This document shows positions 55,544-63,266 of a stretch of DNA of 64,000 nt, piece after piece. Positions within the stretch are counted from its first letter, which is position 1, and each line of letters begins with the position of its first letter. A program made the position numbers and the translations under genes. The stretch is from a virus: IMG/VR virus record IMGVR_UViG_3300033156_000150, positions 20,947-84,946 of that record. One strand, 5' to 3'. The notes under the pieces are model-generated. The model worked only from the letters and a program-made list of their open reading frames with translations. It did not search any database and was not told the origin of the DNA.

Positions 55544-56489
55544 TACACAGAAACAAAGCTGCGACAAGCTAAAACGGCTTGAGCTACGAAACTTCCAGTG
55601 TCATCGTGTCCTTAAAGTGGAGCTGGATCCCACGGTAACGGCGGTTGTTGGACCTAGCGACACGGGCAAGTCTGCAATATTGCGGGCGTTGCGTTGGGTA
55701 GTGACGAACCGCCCGACGGGAACAATGTTCGTGCGGCGCGGGGCAAAGGATTGTGGGGTGCGTGTTGTCTTGGGCGATGGCGAGGTTGTGCGGTTTCGCA
55801 GTGGAGCCGTCAACGGTTACAAGGTCGACGGCAAGAAGTTGAAAGCCATAGGAACGTCCGTTCCAAGCGACGTCAGCAGTAAGCTCAATATCAGCGAGTT
55901 GAGCTTTGCCAGCCAGCACGACGCTCCGTTCTGGTTTTCGCTGTCGCCTGGGGCTGTAGCACAGGAAATTGACAAGCTAGTTGACTTGGAAATCATTGCA
56001 CGTACCCAGAAGAACGTAGCGAAGGTGTTGCGGGAAGCACGTTCGCGGTTGTCGTATGTGCAAGAGCAAAAGGAGGAAGCGGAGAAAAGAGTCAACGAAC
56101 TGAAGCCGTGGAAAAGGACCGACGTGCTGTTGCGCGACATTGAGGATCTAGCTAATCGTTTGACGGCTGTCCATTCCAAGGCTAGAGACTTACAACAATT
56201 GTGCGAGGAGCTGGGGCAGTTGGACGAAGACGTGGAGAAGAAGGGGAAACATGCTCGCGCATTAGCTAAAGCCGTTGCGTTGATGGAACGCATCTTCGAG
56301 AAGGTAAGAGAAACTTCAAGGGAAGCAGATGAGCTGGAACGTGTGCTTGAGGAGGCACGTAAAACCGATCGGCTTGTTGAGGGTGCAAGGGAACAAGTCG
56401 AAGAGCTGAGATCCACGATTGCAAGGGAGTTCGGCGAGCGCTGTCCGTTGTGCGGCGCCCCAGTCAAGGCCGACAGTCTGCTGGAATAA
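55533..56489 (+). CDS. Rad50/SbcC N-terminal half ending at the zinc hook
   Basis: 318 residues. Walker A GPSDTGKS (~39-46) within LKRLELRNFQCHRVLKVEL, Q-loop FASQHDAPFWF, then a coiled coil to CPLCGAP (~304-310), the zinc hook CxxC, with only ~8 residues after it. A complete Rad50 would continue back down the coiled coil to Walker B; here that half is a separate gene at 57586. The ATG at 55533 overlaps the nuclease gene. Confidence 0.75.
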   Translation: MTTDTQKQSCDKLKRLELRNFQCHRVLKVELDPTVTAVVGPSDTGKSAILRALRWVVTNRPTGTMFVRRGAKDCGVRVVLGDGEVVRFRSGAVNGYKVDGKKLKAIGTSVPSDVSSKLNISELSFASQHDAPFWFSLSPGAVAQEIDKLVDLEIIARTQKNVAKVLREARSRLSYVQEQKEEAEKRVNELKPWKRTDVLLRDIEDLANRLTAVHSKARDLQQLCEELGQLDEDVEKKGKHARALAKAVALMERIFEKVRETSREADELERVLEEARKTDRLVEGAREQVEELRSTIAREFGERCPLCGAPVKADSLLE

Positions 56490-56500
56490 GGAGACCAGTT

Positions 56501-57388
56501 ATGTTGGTATTCAGCTCAGACTGGCACATCACACAAGCAGTGCCAGCAGCGCGTGCTGAGGAGAGCTGGCAGGAAGTAATGAAAAGAGCATTGCTTGAGT
56601 TAGCGCGCAAGTCGTATGGTGGCTCAATCATTGTTGCGGGAGACGTGTTTGACAAGTGGAATGTGCCGCCGTCGCTTATCAATTGGGTGATTTCAATACT
56701 GCGAGGTCATTTCGGCTTTGTTTGGGCAATACCAGGGCAACACGACTTGCCATACCATCGTATGGACATGTTAGGACGCTCAGCGTTTTGGACGCTTGTA
56801 GAGGCTGGCGTCGTTAGGTTCATTGACAGGGTGGAGCATATTGGAGGCTACAAAGTAGGGGTGCTGTACTGGGGGGAGCCATGGTCGAAAGCTCCTGAGT
56901 GTGATGTGCTTGTGGCGCATCGCTATGTGTGGACGGAGGACGTTGGGGCGTACCCTGGCGCGCCAGCTGAAAACTGCATGAGTCCTAGGCTTATAGACGT
57001 GTTGTATAAAGAAACCGGTGCTCGGCTTATGGTGTTTGGCGATAACCATGTTCCGTTCATGGCTAAAGGTGCTCATGCAACTGCTGTTAATTGCGGATGC
57101 CTGGTGCGACGCCGGCGCACGGAGCGTGACATATCGGCCGGAGTGTGGTTTTACAAGGAAAGGAAATGCAAGTGGGTTGGCATATCGTGCGAAGCAAACG
57201 ACTGTGGTCAATGGCGCGAGTTGGACGAGAATGTTGTCGAAATAGACGACGTTGGAGGGCTTGCGTCGCTGGCGGAGCTTACTCCAGATCGACTTGATTT
57301 CAAAGCGTTGATGCGGCAGCGCTTAGACCAGGACGATGTCAGCGAAGGTGTGCGGCACATTGTTGAAGGAGCTATGAGCGATGGGTGA
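56501..57388 (+). CDS. Mre11/SbcD-like nuclease
   Basis: 295 residues. The metallophosphoesterase motifs are SSDWHITQA, IVAGDVFDKW (~44-53), WAIPGQHDLPYH (~75-86), DVLVAHRYVW and VFGDNHVPF (~178). It processes DNA ends with Rad50. The gene lies between the two Rad50 halves. The ATG at 56501 has AAGGAG upstream. Confidence 0.75.
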   Translation: MLVFSSDWHITQAVPAARAEESWQEVMKRALLELARKSYGGSIIVAGDVFDKWNVPPSLINWVISILRGHFGFVWAIPGQHDLPYHRMDMLGRSAFWTLVEAGVVRFIDRVEHIGGYKVGVLYWGEPWSKAPECDVLVAHRYVWTEDVGAYPGAPAENCMSPRLIDVLYKETGARLMVFGDNHVPFMAKGAHATAVNCGCLVRRRRTERDISAGVWFYKERKCKWVGISCEANDCGQWRELDENVVEIDDVGGLASLAELTPDRLDFKALMRQRLDQDDVSEGVRHIVEGAMSDG

Positions 57389-57644
57389 TAGAGACACGGT
57401 TTCCAGATTCCTGCAATTGAAGAAGAAAGCGGACCGGGCACGTTCCGAGTACCAGTCATTGCTGGGGAGGAAAGAGAGGGTAATGGAGGATTTGAGGGAG
57501 CGGTTTGGATGTGCAACGCTTGAGGAGGCTGAGCAAAAGCTAGCGGAACTGCGCAAAACGATTAGTGAGCTTGAGGAGGATCTTGATGAGCAACTTGCAC
57601 GGTTTGAAAAGAGAATCGCACGACTACAGGGAAATGGTGACTGA
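57381..57644 (+). CDS. Small coiled-coil protein
   Basis: 87 residues, almost all coiled coil (LQLKKKADRARSEYQSLLGR, TLEEAEQKLAELRKTISELEEDL). It overlaps both the Mre11 gene and the Rad50 C-half. It could be a relic of the Rad50 coiled coil or a third component of a split complex. Confidence 0.5.
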   Translation: MGDRDTVSRFLQLKKKADRARSEYQSLLGRKERVMEDLRERFGCATLEEAEQKLAELRKTISELEEDLDEQLARFEKRIARLQGNGD

Positions 57645-58230
57645 AGTTCGCCGGTACAGAGAGCTTGTCAATCAGAAGCTCGCTGAACTCAAAGTCGCTA
57701 AAAAGGACTTGGCTAGGTGGCAGAGCGACGTTGACAAAACGTCAGCACTGTGCCAGGACGCGGAAACCGCACAGGTCTTGGTCCAGAGCGTAGCACAAGA
57801 AGTTCAACAGCGAGTTCATGGGGTGCTTGCAGGGGTCGTGGCGGACTGCCTCAGGGGAGTGTTTGGCGATCGTTACGGCTTCCAAATTGTGTGGGAACGT
57901 AAGCGAGGGAAGACGGAAGCAAAGTTAGTTATTATGAAGGATGGACAGAAGTACGATGAGCCGCTGCATCAAGTTGGTGGAGGGATCATTGATGTTGCCA
58001 GCCTGGCGTTGCGGGCAGCGGCGATCGTATTGCGCAGGCCGGGTGTCAGACGCTTGTTGGTTCTTGATGAACCCCTAAAGAACGTGCGAGGGAGGGAGTA
58101 CAGGGAGAGGACACGAAAGTTGCTCATTGGATTGTGCGAGCGATTGGGGTTCCAAATCCTGCTGTCAGTTGATGCCGACAGTTATCCAGAGTTTGTGTTG
58201 GGGAAAGTGATTGACATGGATGATGAATAG
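57586..58230 (+). CDS. Rad50/SbcC C-terminal half
   Basis: 214 residues from the ATG at 57586. A coiled-coil N-terminus (~5-75) leads to the C-terminal ATPase lobe: signature VGGGIIDVASLALRAAAIVL in place of LSGGE, Walker B LLVLDEPLKNV (~157), and LLSVDADSYPEFVLGKVIDM. Together with the N-half at 55533 it would rebuild one Rad50 ATPase. The signature serine is replaced by Gly, as in some phage gp46 proteins. Confidence 0.7.
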   Translation: MSNLHGLKRESHDYREMVTEVRRYRELVNQKLAELKVAKKDLARWQSDVDKTSALCQDAETAQVLVQSVAQEVQQRVHGVLAGVVADCLRGVFGDRYGFQIVWERKRGKTEAKLVIMKDGQKYDEPLHQVGGGIIDVASLALRAAAIVLRRPGVRRLLVLDEPLKNVRGREYRERTRKLLIGLCERLGFQILLSVDADSYPEFVLGKVIDMDDE

Positions 58231-58259
58231 CAGAACAAAAGCAAGAATGGGGACGCTCG

Positions 58260-58631
58260 GTGGAAGGTCCCAGCTCTCCCAAAGGTGCAATTGGTCGTTT
58301 CCATCGTAGTATAATGGAGGGGGATCCCAGGTTGCCGACGGATGTGCTGCCTGGGACGGTGGCAAAGGTCATTGTCATGGCGGAAAGGGCCGCAGCCGGG
58401 TTGCCCGTGTTCCATTCACAAGACCGTCGAATAGGCGAAAGTTTAAGCGAGTTCTACAATCGCATATTGGGGCTTGATTATGGGACGAACTGGGAGGCGG
58501 AAGAGCGGCAGGGAAAGGAGGGCAAAGCGAAAAGCCCGAGAGTGGATCAACAGGTGGTTGGTGGAAACGGCTGGAAGCCATTGGGACGCCAAAGAAAGAA
58601 AAGACGAAGTAAAAGACAACGCACTGGTTAG
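58260..58631 (+). CDS. Hypothetical protein
   Basis: 123 residues from a GTG at 58260, or 105 from the ATG at 58314. LPTDVLPGTVAKVIVMAERA and ESLSEFYNRILGLDYGTNW look like a real helical protein; the C-terminal ~45 residues overlap the next gene in another frame and are basic. The exact start and the status of the end are uncertain. Confidence 0.4.
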   Translation: MEGPSSPKGAIGRFHRSIMEGDPRLPTDVLPGTVAKVIVMAERAAAGLPVFHSQDRRIGESLSEFYNRILGLDYGTNWEAEERQGKEGKAKSPRVDQQVVGGNGWKPLGRQRKKRRSKRQRTG

Positions 58632-58770
58632 GAAAGTGTTGGATTCGGGCGGAAGTGAGGACCTACCAGCAAGCGAAATTGCTAGGCTTGTCATAATTAG
58701 ATCGATGCTCAGTGGGGACCGCCGGTTGGCACTTGAAAGTCAAAAAAGGAAAAGGGAGGACCAGGCATGA
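58480..58770 (+). CDS. Basic helical protein
   Basis: 96 residues, MGRTGRRKSGRERRAKRKAR then helices to SMLSGDRRLALESQKRK. It overlaps the preceding frame by ~150 bases and the next gene by 4. The strongly basic N-terminus suggests nucleic-acid binding. Weak ribosome site. Confidence 0.4.
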   Translation: MGRTGRRKSGRERRAKRKAREWINRWLVETAGSHWDAKERKDEVKDNALVRKVLDSGGSEDLPASEIARLVIIRSMLSGDRRLALESQKRKREDQA

Positions 58771-59273
58771 TTTATAGAAGCCCTGCTTCGCTGCCCCCGT
58801 GTGCAGACACTTACGCTGAGCTAGCTACCGATGCGATTTGTGAGGCGGCAATCCGCAAGGAGCTGGTGCGGGGAAGCGAATTTGACCGATTGCTAGCGCT
58901 TGACGTGCTTACTATCGTCGGCGTTTCGGAGCTGGTTAAGCGAGTGCTAAAGACAGCGGAAGAAATGTCGGTGGTAGTGAAACAAGCTGGCATTGAACAT
59001 GTGCCTTTTGGTGCTGGCGAAAGATATGCTGAAGGCGGTGGAGGCCGTGTGTGCGCAGTGCTTGAGCCCTGGAGGCGATCACTGTGGACTGTGGTTGGAG
59101 ATGGTATGCCGCGCGGTCCAGCGTTTCGAGATTGGAGGGCTATGTGGGATTTGGCACATCCCGAGTGGGCTAAGTTGTTTGCTCAGCTTATCGTAACCTA
59201 TCCATCAGTCAGCGAAGTGAAGTCGGCATGGGATGCAGCGTTGAGTAAGGATGCTATAGTCAAACCTTGTTAG
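58767..59273 (+). CDS. Hypothetical protein
   Basis: 168 residues, overlapping the previous gene by ATGA. N-terminal helices (IRKELVRGSEFDRLLALDVL) and a C-terminal region rich in Trp (PWRRSLWTVVGDG, RDWRAMWDLAHPEW). No family recognised; accessory region. Confidence 0.5.
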   Translation: MIYRSPASLPPCADTYAELATDAICEAAIRKELVRGSEFDRLLALDVLTIVGVSELVKRVLKTAEEMSVVVKQAGIEHVPFGAGERYAEGGGGRVCAVLEPWRRSLWTVVGDGMPRGPAFRDWRAMWDLAHPEWAKLFAQLIVTYPSVSEVKSAWDAALSKDAIVKPC

Positions 59274-59289
59274 TACAGGAGGAGCCAAA

Positions 59290-59664
59290 ATGACAAGGGA
59301 AGCTCGTAAGCTGCGGGTTTACGTTGCCGGCAAGTTGTCCGGAGCAACGACTGACTACATTTCCAACATGCACGAGATGCTGAAGGCGTCAGCCCTTTTG
59401 CGACGGGACTTTGCACTGTTCATTCCTTGCATCGACATATTGCTTGGCATCTTTGACGGGTGGTTGGAAGCTGCTGATGCGGTGTATGTGAGCAAGGGAG
59501 GTTGGGTTGACGGCAGATACGATCCGGAAGCGTACAAGACAAGCAAGGGAGTCATGGAGGAAATTGCACATGCTGAGGAGTTGGGAATCCCTGTTTTCTA
59601 TGACATTGTTAGCCTAAAGGAGTGGCAGAGGGAAAAGGAACACGAAATGGGGATTAACACTTGA
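59290..59664 (+). CDS. DUF4406 / nucleoside deoxyribosyltransferase-like protein
   Basis: 124 residues. RVYVAGKLSGATTDYISNMH matches the N-terminal phosphate or sugar-binding element of the DUF4406/2-deoxyribosyltransferase group, and ADAVYVSKGGWVDGR corresponds to the later conserved strand. It may exchange or cleave nucleobases, linking it to pool editing or base modification. A GGAGG site precedes the ATG. Confidence 0.6.
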   Translation: MTREARKLRVYVAGKLSGATTDYISNMHEMLKASALLRRDFALFIPCIDILLGIFDGWLEAADAVYVSKGGWVDGRYDPEAYKTSKGVMEEIAHAEELGIPVFYDIVSLKEWQREKEHEMGINT

Positions 59665-59694
59665 AGCTAGAGACAAGCAAGTGGAGGGAATGGG

Positions 59695-59877
59695 ATGGTT
59701 GTTGTGGAACAGCTAAGTCGGGTGGTAATCGAAGCTGAGCTATACAGGTTGCAACATCACAATTGCAACGGTTGGGCTATAGTGCGAGCCGACGGCACAG
59801 TGGAGGGAGAGCCGTGCAAAGCGTGTGAGCGCATAGCTGAGCTGCAAAGCATGTTGCGCGGGGACAGTGAATCGTGA
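59695..59877 (+). CDS. Small hypothetical protein
   Basis: 60 residues. Contains one CxxC (CKAC) and a helical end IAELQSMLRGDSES; overlaps the next gene by 4 bases. Function unknown. Confidence 0.45.
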   Translation: MVVVEQLSRVVIEAELYRLQHHNCNGWAIVRADGTVEGEPCKACERIAELQSMLRGDSES

Positions 59878-60659
59878 AGAGGGTACGGTCGCTAACAGAA
59901 CAAAAGATATTTGAGCTGCTGAAGCGACGTTGGCCGTGGCCCGCCTACGTGATGTTGCCCCAGGTGGGAAACAGCACTGGATTTGCTTGCCGGCGTTATG
60001 CAGATGCCGTGGTTGTCAGCACCTACCCGTCGCGGGGCATCTACGCGATTGGAGTTGAAATCAAAACCTCGCGTTCGGATTGGAGGAAGGAGCTAGCCGA
60101 GCCGGAAAAAGCTGAAGCTGTGCTGAAATATTGTCTCTATTGGTACGTTGTGGCTCCCAAGGGGCTGCTCAATCCAGCCGAAATACCGGAACAATGGGGA
60201 TTGATTGAATGCGACAGCCGTAGTACGCGAATCATCAAGCGTGCTCCGAAGCTGAAACCAGTAGCGCCGACATGGGAGTTCATGGCGGCTGTAACACGGC
60301 GGTTAGCGGAGCACGTTATCACCATGGAGGAGCATGAACGCTTGTTGCAGGAGGAAAGGGAAAGAAGTGCTGAAGACGCGAAAAAAGCAATGGAGCTAAG
60401 GATAGTTCAGCACGAGCTGAACGAGTTGAAGGAAGCTGTAGCGCGGTTCGAGCGGGCGTCTGGGATCAACATTTCGGACCGATGGAGGCTTGGGCAAATT
60501 GGCGAAGCAGTGAATTTGATAGTGCGAGCAAGGAGGGAGGGAGGCTACGACAGGGAAATTGACCGCGTGATCGGTACGTTGCACAGTGCTATTCAGTCGC
60601 TTGAATCCACGAGGGACGTGTTGAAACAGCTTGATGCTGAGTGCAAGGGAGACTTGTGA
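59874..60659 (+). CDS. MmcB/PD-(D/E)XK-like protein with coiled-coil C-terminus
   Basis: 261 residues, GTG start. Residues ~1-130 resemble the MmcB/VRR-type nuclease fold: RRYADAVVVSTYPSRGIYAI, VEIKTSRSDWRKEL (ExK) and CLYWYVVAPKGLL. The rest is a helical, partly coiled-coil domain. Probably a DNA-repair nuclease or a nuclease-like binder; metal-site Asp and Glu-x-Lys are visible. Confidence 0.6.
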   Translation: MKRVRSLTEQKIFELLKRRWPWPAYVMLPQVGNSTGFACRRYADAVVVSTYPSRGIYAIGVEIKTSRSDWRKELAEPEKAEAVLKYCLYWYVVAPKGLLNPAEIPEQWGLIECDSRSTRIIKRAPKLKPVAPTWEFMAAVTRRLAEHVITMEEHERLLQEERERSAEDAKKAMELRIVQHELNELKEAVARFERASGINISDRWRLGQIGEAVNLIVRARREGGYDREIDRVIGTLHSAIQSLESTRDVLKQLDAECKGDL

Positions 60660-61093
60660 TGATTGAGTACGAGTGGGTTACCCGTGCTGGGCTAAGGGCT
60701 ATTTGTGCTGTGGGAATTTGGGACGTTTCGTGTCATCGACGCGGGTATGTGGAAGTTCCATGCAATCATCCCTTGTACGAGGTCAAGCACGACCAACCAA
60801 TTCCAACCGACAAGGAGCGGCGGACGCCAAGTGCTTTGTTCGACTGCCATGGAGGGTTGTCTTTTTCCGGGCATGGTCGCAAGGGATGTCCAGTGAAGTC
60901 GGAGGGATGGTGGTTTGGATTTAAGTGCAACCATCCAGGGGATGGTTCATTGGATGGAACTTTCGAGGGAGAAGTACGTAGCATGAAGTACGTTATTGCT
61001 GAATGTGAGCGTCTTGCTGAGCAGCTAGTTGATTTTGCAAGACGCTTGGAAAAGGAGGGGAGCAAAGATGGACAAAGCAGCGGAACCTCTTAG
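60659..61093 (+). CDS. Hypothetical phage protein
   Basis: 144 residues from the ATG at 60659. CHRRGYVEVPCNHPLY and FDCHGGLSFSGHGRKGC form a Cys/His-rich alpha/beta core; this combination occurs in many phages without known function. A C-terminal helical tail follows. It overlaps the preceding and following genes. Confidence 0.55.
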   Translation: MIEYEWVTRAGLRAICAVGIWDVSCHRRGYVEVPCNHPLYEVKHDQPIPTDKERRTPSALFDCHGGLSFSGHGRKGCPVKSEGWWFGFKCNHPGDGSLDGTFEGEVRSMKYVIAECERLAEQLVDFARRLEKEGSKDGQSSGTS

Positions 61094-61361
61094 CGTTGAT
61101 GAGTTCCTTGCGATTCACAACAACGAAAACATTTTGGTACAGTGCGAAGCGTTGTCTCTGGCGTTGAACGAGCTGCTTCAACTAGCTTGTGAAGTAAGCA
61201 ACCGCCTTGAACCAGTGTTAGCTACAAAGCCAACGCGCGAGCAACTTGATTCACCACCCGACCCCAGTGTTTCAGTGCCGGCGTCGTTGAAGTACAACCA
61301 CGAGCAAATTGCTGAGATTTCCAGGATCTTGTATAATATCAACGAGGAGTGTCAGTTGTAG
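61068..61361 (+). CDS. Hypothetical helical protein
   Basis: 97 residues, LSVDEFLAIHNNENILVQCE then helices. The ATG at 61068 follows GGGGAG by 6 bases. Its end contains the promoter candidate at 61309. Function unknown. Confidence 0.45.
   Translation: MDKAAEPLSVDEFLAIHNNENILVQCEALSLALNELLQLACEVSNRLEPVLATKPTREQLDSPPDPSVSVPASLKYNHEQIAEISRILYNINEECQL
61309..61337 (+). promoter_or_regulatory. Promoter candidate before the second tRNA-like element
   Basis: TTGCTG (61309-61314) and TATAAT (61332-61337) are 17 bases apart. TTCCAGGAT in the spacer matches the operator half-site of the promoters at 35597 and 62713. It lies 116 bases upstream of the tRNA-like element. Confidence 0.45.
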
Positions 61362-61452
61362 GAGGGAAGTGAAGGGCGAATCCACGCTGGAATTGACGGG
61401 TAAAGGGTACGGTTCCAGCGTGGTTACCTAATCGGGTGCCTTGCCCATTGGA

Positions 61453-61559
61453 ACTCCGGCGGCGTGGTGGGAACACGCGGGCAAGATGAGGACCCGTGGC
61501 TTGTCCTGGCGGAGTACCACGGGGGACCCGCCGAACCGGGTTCGAATCCCGGCCGGGGA
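61453..61559 (+). ncRNA. tRNA-like RNA with long anticodon arm (copy 2)
   Basis: A 107-base element with the same layout as 34131-34269. Acceptor ACTCCGG/CCGGGGA (6 of 7 pairs, one wobble); D-like arm GCGTG-GTGGGAA-CACGC (61462-61478), identical to copy 1; anticodon-type stem GGGCAAG/CTTGTCC (61479-61506) with a 14-base loop; variable arm TGGCGG/CCGCCG; T arm CCGGG-TTCGAAT-CCCGG (61536-61552), identical to copy 1. A rival stem CCGTGG/CCACGG links the anticodon and variable loops. No CCA encoded. Confidence 0.55.
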
Positions 61560-61607
61560 ACTTGAAACATTCTTTCCGACTTGCACATAGAGAGGTTGCA
61601 CGTTAAA

Positions 61608-61964
61608 ATGGTTGAGCGTTGGAAGACAGAAACAACACGGAGGGAGCTAGAGCTTGCCGTGCTTGTTACCATTGACACTTTCCACAAGGGAACAACACGC
61701 GACAAGCTAATTGCCATTCGCAACTTGATTGAAATGGAGAAACAGAACCAAATTGATGAAGCAATGGAGCGCAGGGAAGCACCACGCCTAGTTGACCAAC
61801 GGCAGTTGCATCTACATGTGACTGCTGATGAAGTAGTTGAGGCACGGAAAAGAATGATTGCAAGCGACCGACGACGCAAGGGGCAGCTACCAAAGCCTGA
61901 GCAGAAACAGGGGTTGCGGGAAGGCCGATACGAAGAAGAGGAGAACGAGGACGCCAGCGATTAA
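61608..61964 (+). CDS. Hypothetical charged helical protein
   Basis: 118 residues, MVERWKTETTRRELELAVLV onward, highly charged. The C-terminal third is Lys/Arg then Glu rich. The last gene before the terminator at 62002. A TTG at 61581 in the same frame is an alternative start. Confidence 0.45.
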   Translation: MVERWKTETTRRELELAVLVTIDTFHKGTTRDKLIAIRNLIEMEKQNQIDEAMERREAPRLVDQRQLHLHVTADEVVEARKRMIASDRRRKGQLPKPEQKQGLREGRYEEEENEDASD

Positions 61965-62001
61965 ACAATACCAGCGTCTTCTTACGCTGTTACTCCTATA
62001 A

Positions 62002-62041
62002 GGCACGCCAGTATTACTGCTTCAACTGGCGTGCCCTTTTT
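62002..62041 (+). terminator. Intrinsic terminator
   Basis: GGCACGCCAGT (62002-62012) pairs perfectly with ACTGGCGTGCC (62025-62035), followed directly by CTTTTT and further T-rich sequence. It ends the transcription unit that runs through the replication genes. The cleanest terminator in the window. Confidence 0.85.
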
Positions 62042-62219
62042 CTATTTCATCTCATCCCCTCCGCAACACGTACAACAGCGTAGAGGAAAGCGTTAGGTTC
62101 ACTAGCTACAACGTGCTTCCCGCAAGTGTTACGTATAGGTGCTTTCCCCGAATTTGTTGAAGTATAGTAGCTTAACCCCGTTGGAACGCTACCTCAGGCT
62201 CCTTGCGGTGTTGTACTAG
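62042..62219. other. Intergenic region, no gene seen
   Basis: No frame with a ribosome site or recognisable protein. Some A/T-rich stretches and a degenerate relative of the following 22-base repeat near its right end (CCTTGCGGTGTTGTACTAG, about 62201-62219). Confidence 0.5.
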
Positions 62220-62421
62220 TTCATTGTAGTGCTGCTTTGGGTTCATTACGGTGCTGCTTTAGGTTCGTTACAGTGTTGTCTTGGGTTCATTACGGTGCTG
62301 CTCTAGTTCATTGTAGTGTTTCCTTAGGTTCGTTGCAGTGTTGCTTTAGTTCATTGTAGTGTTTCCTTAGGTTCGTTGCAGTGTTGCTTTAGTTCATTGT
62401 AGTGTTTCCTTAGGTTCGGTT
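62220..62421. repeat. Tandem 21-22-bp iteron-like repeats
   Basis: Nine consecutive units of 21 or 22 bases start at 62220, 62242, 62264, 62286, 62307, 62329, 62350, 62372 and 62393, with a partial tenth. The consensus is TTC[AG]TT[AG][CT][AG]GTG followed by a T/C-rich part and TTAGG. The last five alternate between two subtypes, making a 43-base super-repeat. A period of about two DNA turns puts the same face of each unit in line, as in origin iterons or arrays of regulator sites. Confidence 0.75.
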
Positions 62422-62448
62422 CGTTGGGATAGTGGGGCAGCTATGGGA

Positions 62449-62516
62449 GGCTCCCCCGCTCCCTCACCTCCGCCCCCTCCCCCTCCCCCTCCCTGTCGCC
62501 TCTCCCTCCCAGCCCC
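62449..62516. other. Homopyrimidine-rich tract
   Basis: About 68 bases, almost all C and T on the + strand (runs such as CCCCCTCCCCCTCCCCCTCC). Such mirror-like tracts can form triplex or stalled-fork structures. Adjacent to the iteron array and upstream of a promoter. Confidence 0.6.
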
Positions 62517-62670
62517 AGGACTGCTGAGCAAGTGTCCCACGCTCAGGACCGCTCGGCATACGTGCCCCGTGTAGGTTTTCCTGCCGCGCTCCCTCCCCCT
62601 AACATCCCCAAGCCGTGCGTGCCCCGTTTCTCTTTTTGTGTTGAACGACGTAAATCCAATGGACATAAGC

Positions 62671-62708
62671 ACTTACGCCTCAGGAAAATTCCAGGATTTT
62701 CCAGATTT
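62671..62708. promoter_or_regulatory. Operator half-sites shared with the 35570 operator
   Basis: ACTTACG (62671-62677) and TTCCAGGATTT (62689-62699) repeat sequences found upstream of the promoter at 35597; a third related half, TTCCAGATTT, follows at about 62699. The left arm of the palindrome is not conserved here. Likely bound by the same regulator. Confidence 0.6.
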
Positions 62709-62712
62709 GGGG

Positions 62713-62740
62713 TTGACTTCGATAGCGGGCATGCTATAAT
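62713..62740 (+). promoter_or_regulatory. Strong sigma70-like promoter (second early-type unit)
   Basis: TTGACT (62713-62718) and TATAAT (62735-62740), 16 bases apart, with GATAGCG-G-GCATGC in the spacer, nearly identical to the spacer of the promoter at 35597. It drives the small genes from 62792. Confidence 0.75.
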
Positions 62741-62791
62741 ACAAGTGTAAGGAAAAGGAAAGCACAGGACACAAGTAAAAGGAGACGTACA

Positions 62792-63055
62792 ATGGAAAAG
62801 AAGATTGAGGCGGGAAGGAAGGCCCTGCAACACGCGCGTGATGTGTTGCAAAAAGCAGTGAATCGGCTGGACTGGGGCCTGCGGCGGTATGACAAGGCAG
62901 TCGAGGAGGGCGGATACATCCTGCCCGAGGACGTGCTGCGCTGGGCAGTCACGGACATCACTTCGGCTACCGTGTTTTGTCGCACGACGGACTTGATTGA
63001 AGCGTCGCGGGCAATTGCTAATGCACGTGCAAGGAAGGAGAGGAACAGTGACTAG
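62792..63055 (+). CDS. Small helical protein
   Basis: 87 residues, MEKKIEAGRKALQHARDVLQ onward. First gene after the strong promoter, with AAAGGAGAC upstream. All-helical; overlaps the next gene by 8 bases. Early-type small gene of unknown function. Confidence 0.5.
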   Translation: MEKKIEAGRKALQHARDVLQKAVNRLDWGLRRYDKAVEEGGYILPEDVLRWAVTDITSATVFCRTTDLIEASRAIANARARKERNSD

Positions 63056-63263
63056 GCAGGAACTCAAGCAAAGCAAGGAAGCACTGAAGGAGCTTGCAAG
63101 GGCGTTGCACAAGCTCTACAGGGACGCTAAGGAGCTCTACGAGTCGTTCGAGGACGTGGTGGAGCCGATGGAAGCCCTGGACGCCTTCCGTGAGGAGGTG
63201 GGAGAGACGCTCTGCATTGCATTGGAGGGGTTGGGGGATAGTATTGAGGAGATGAGGAGGTGA
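63048..63263 (+). CDS. Small helical protein
   Basis: 71 residues with a GTG start at 63048, eight bases after AAGGAGAGG. Coiled-coil character (LKQSKEALKELARALHKLYR). Function unknown. Confidence 0.5.
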   Translation: MTRQELKQSKEALKELARALHKLYRDAKELYESFEDVVEPMEALDAFREEVGETLCIALEGLGDSIEEMRR

Positions 63264-63266
63264 AAC

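Noticed and set aside
62220-62421. CRISPR array
   Set aside because: The repeats are directly tandem with no unique spacers, and no cas-like gene is near.
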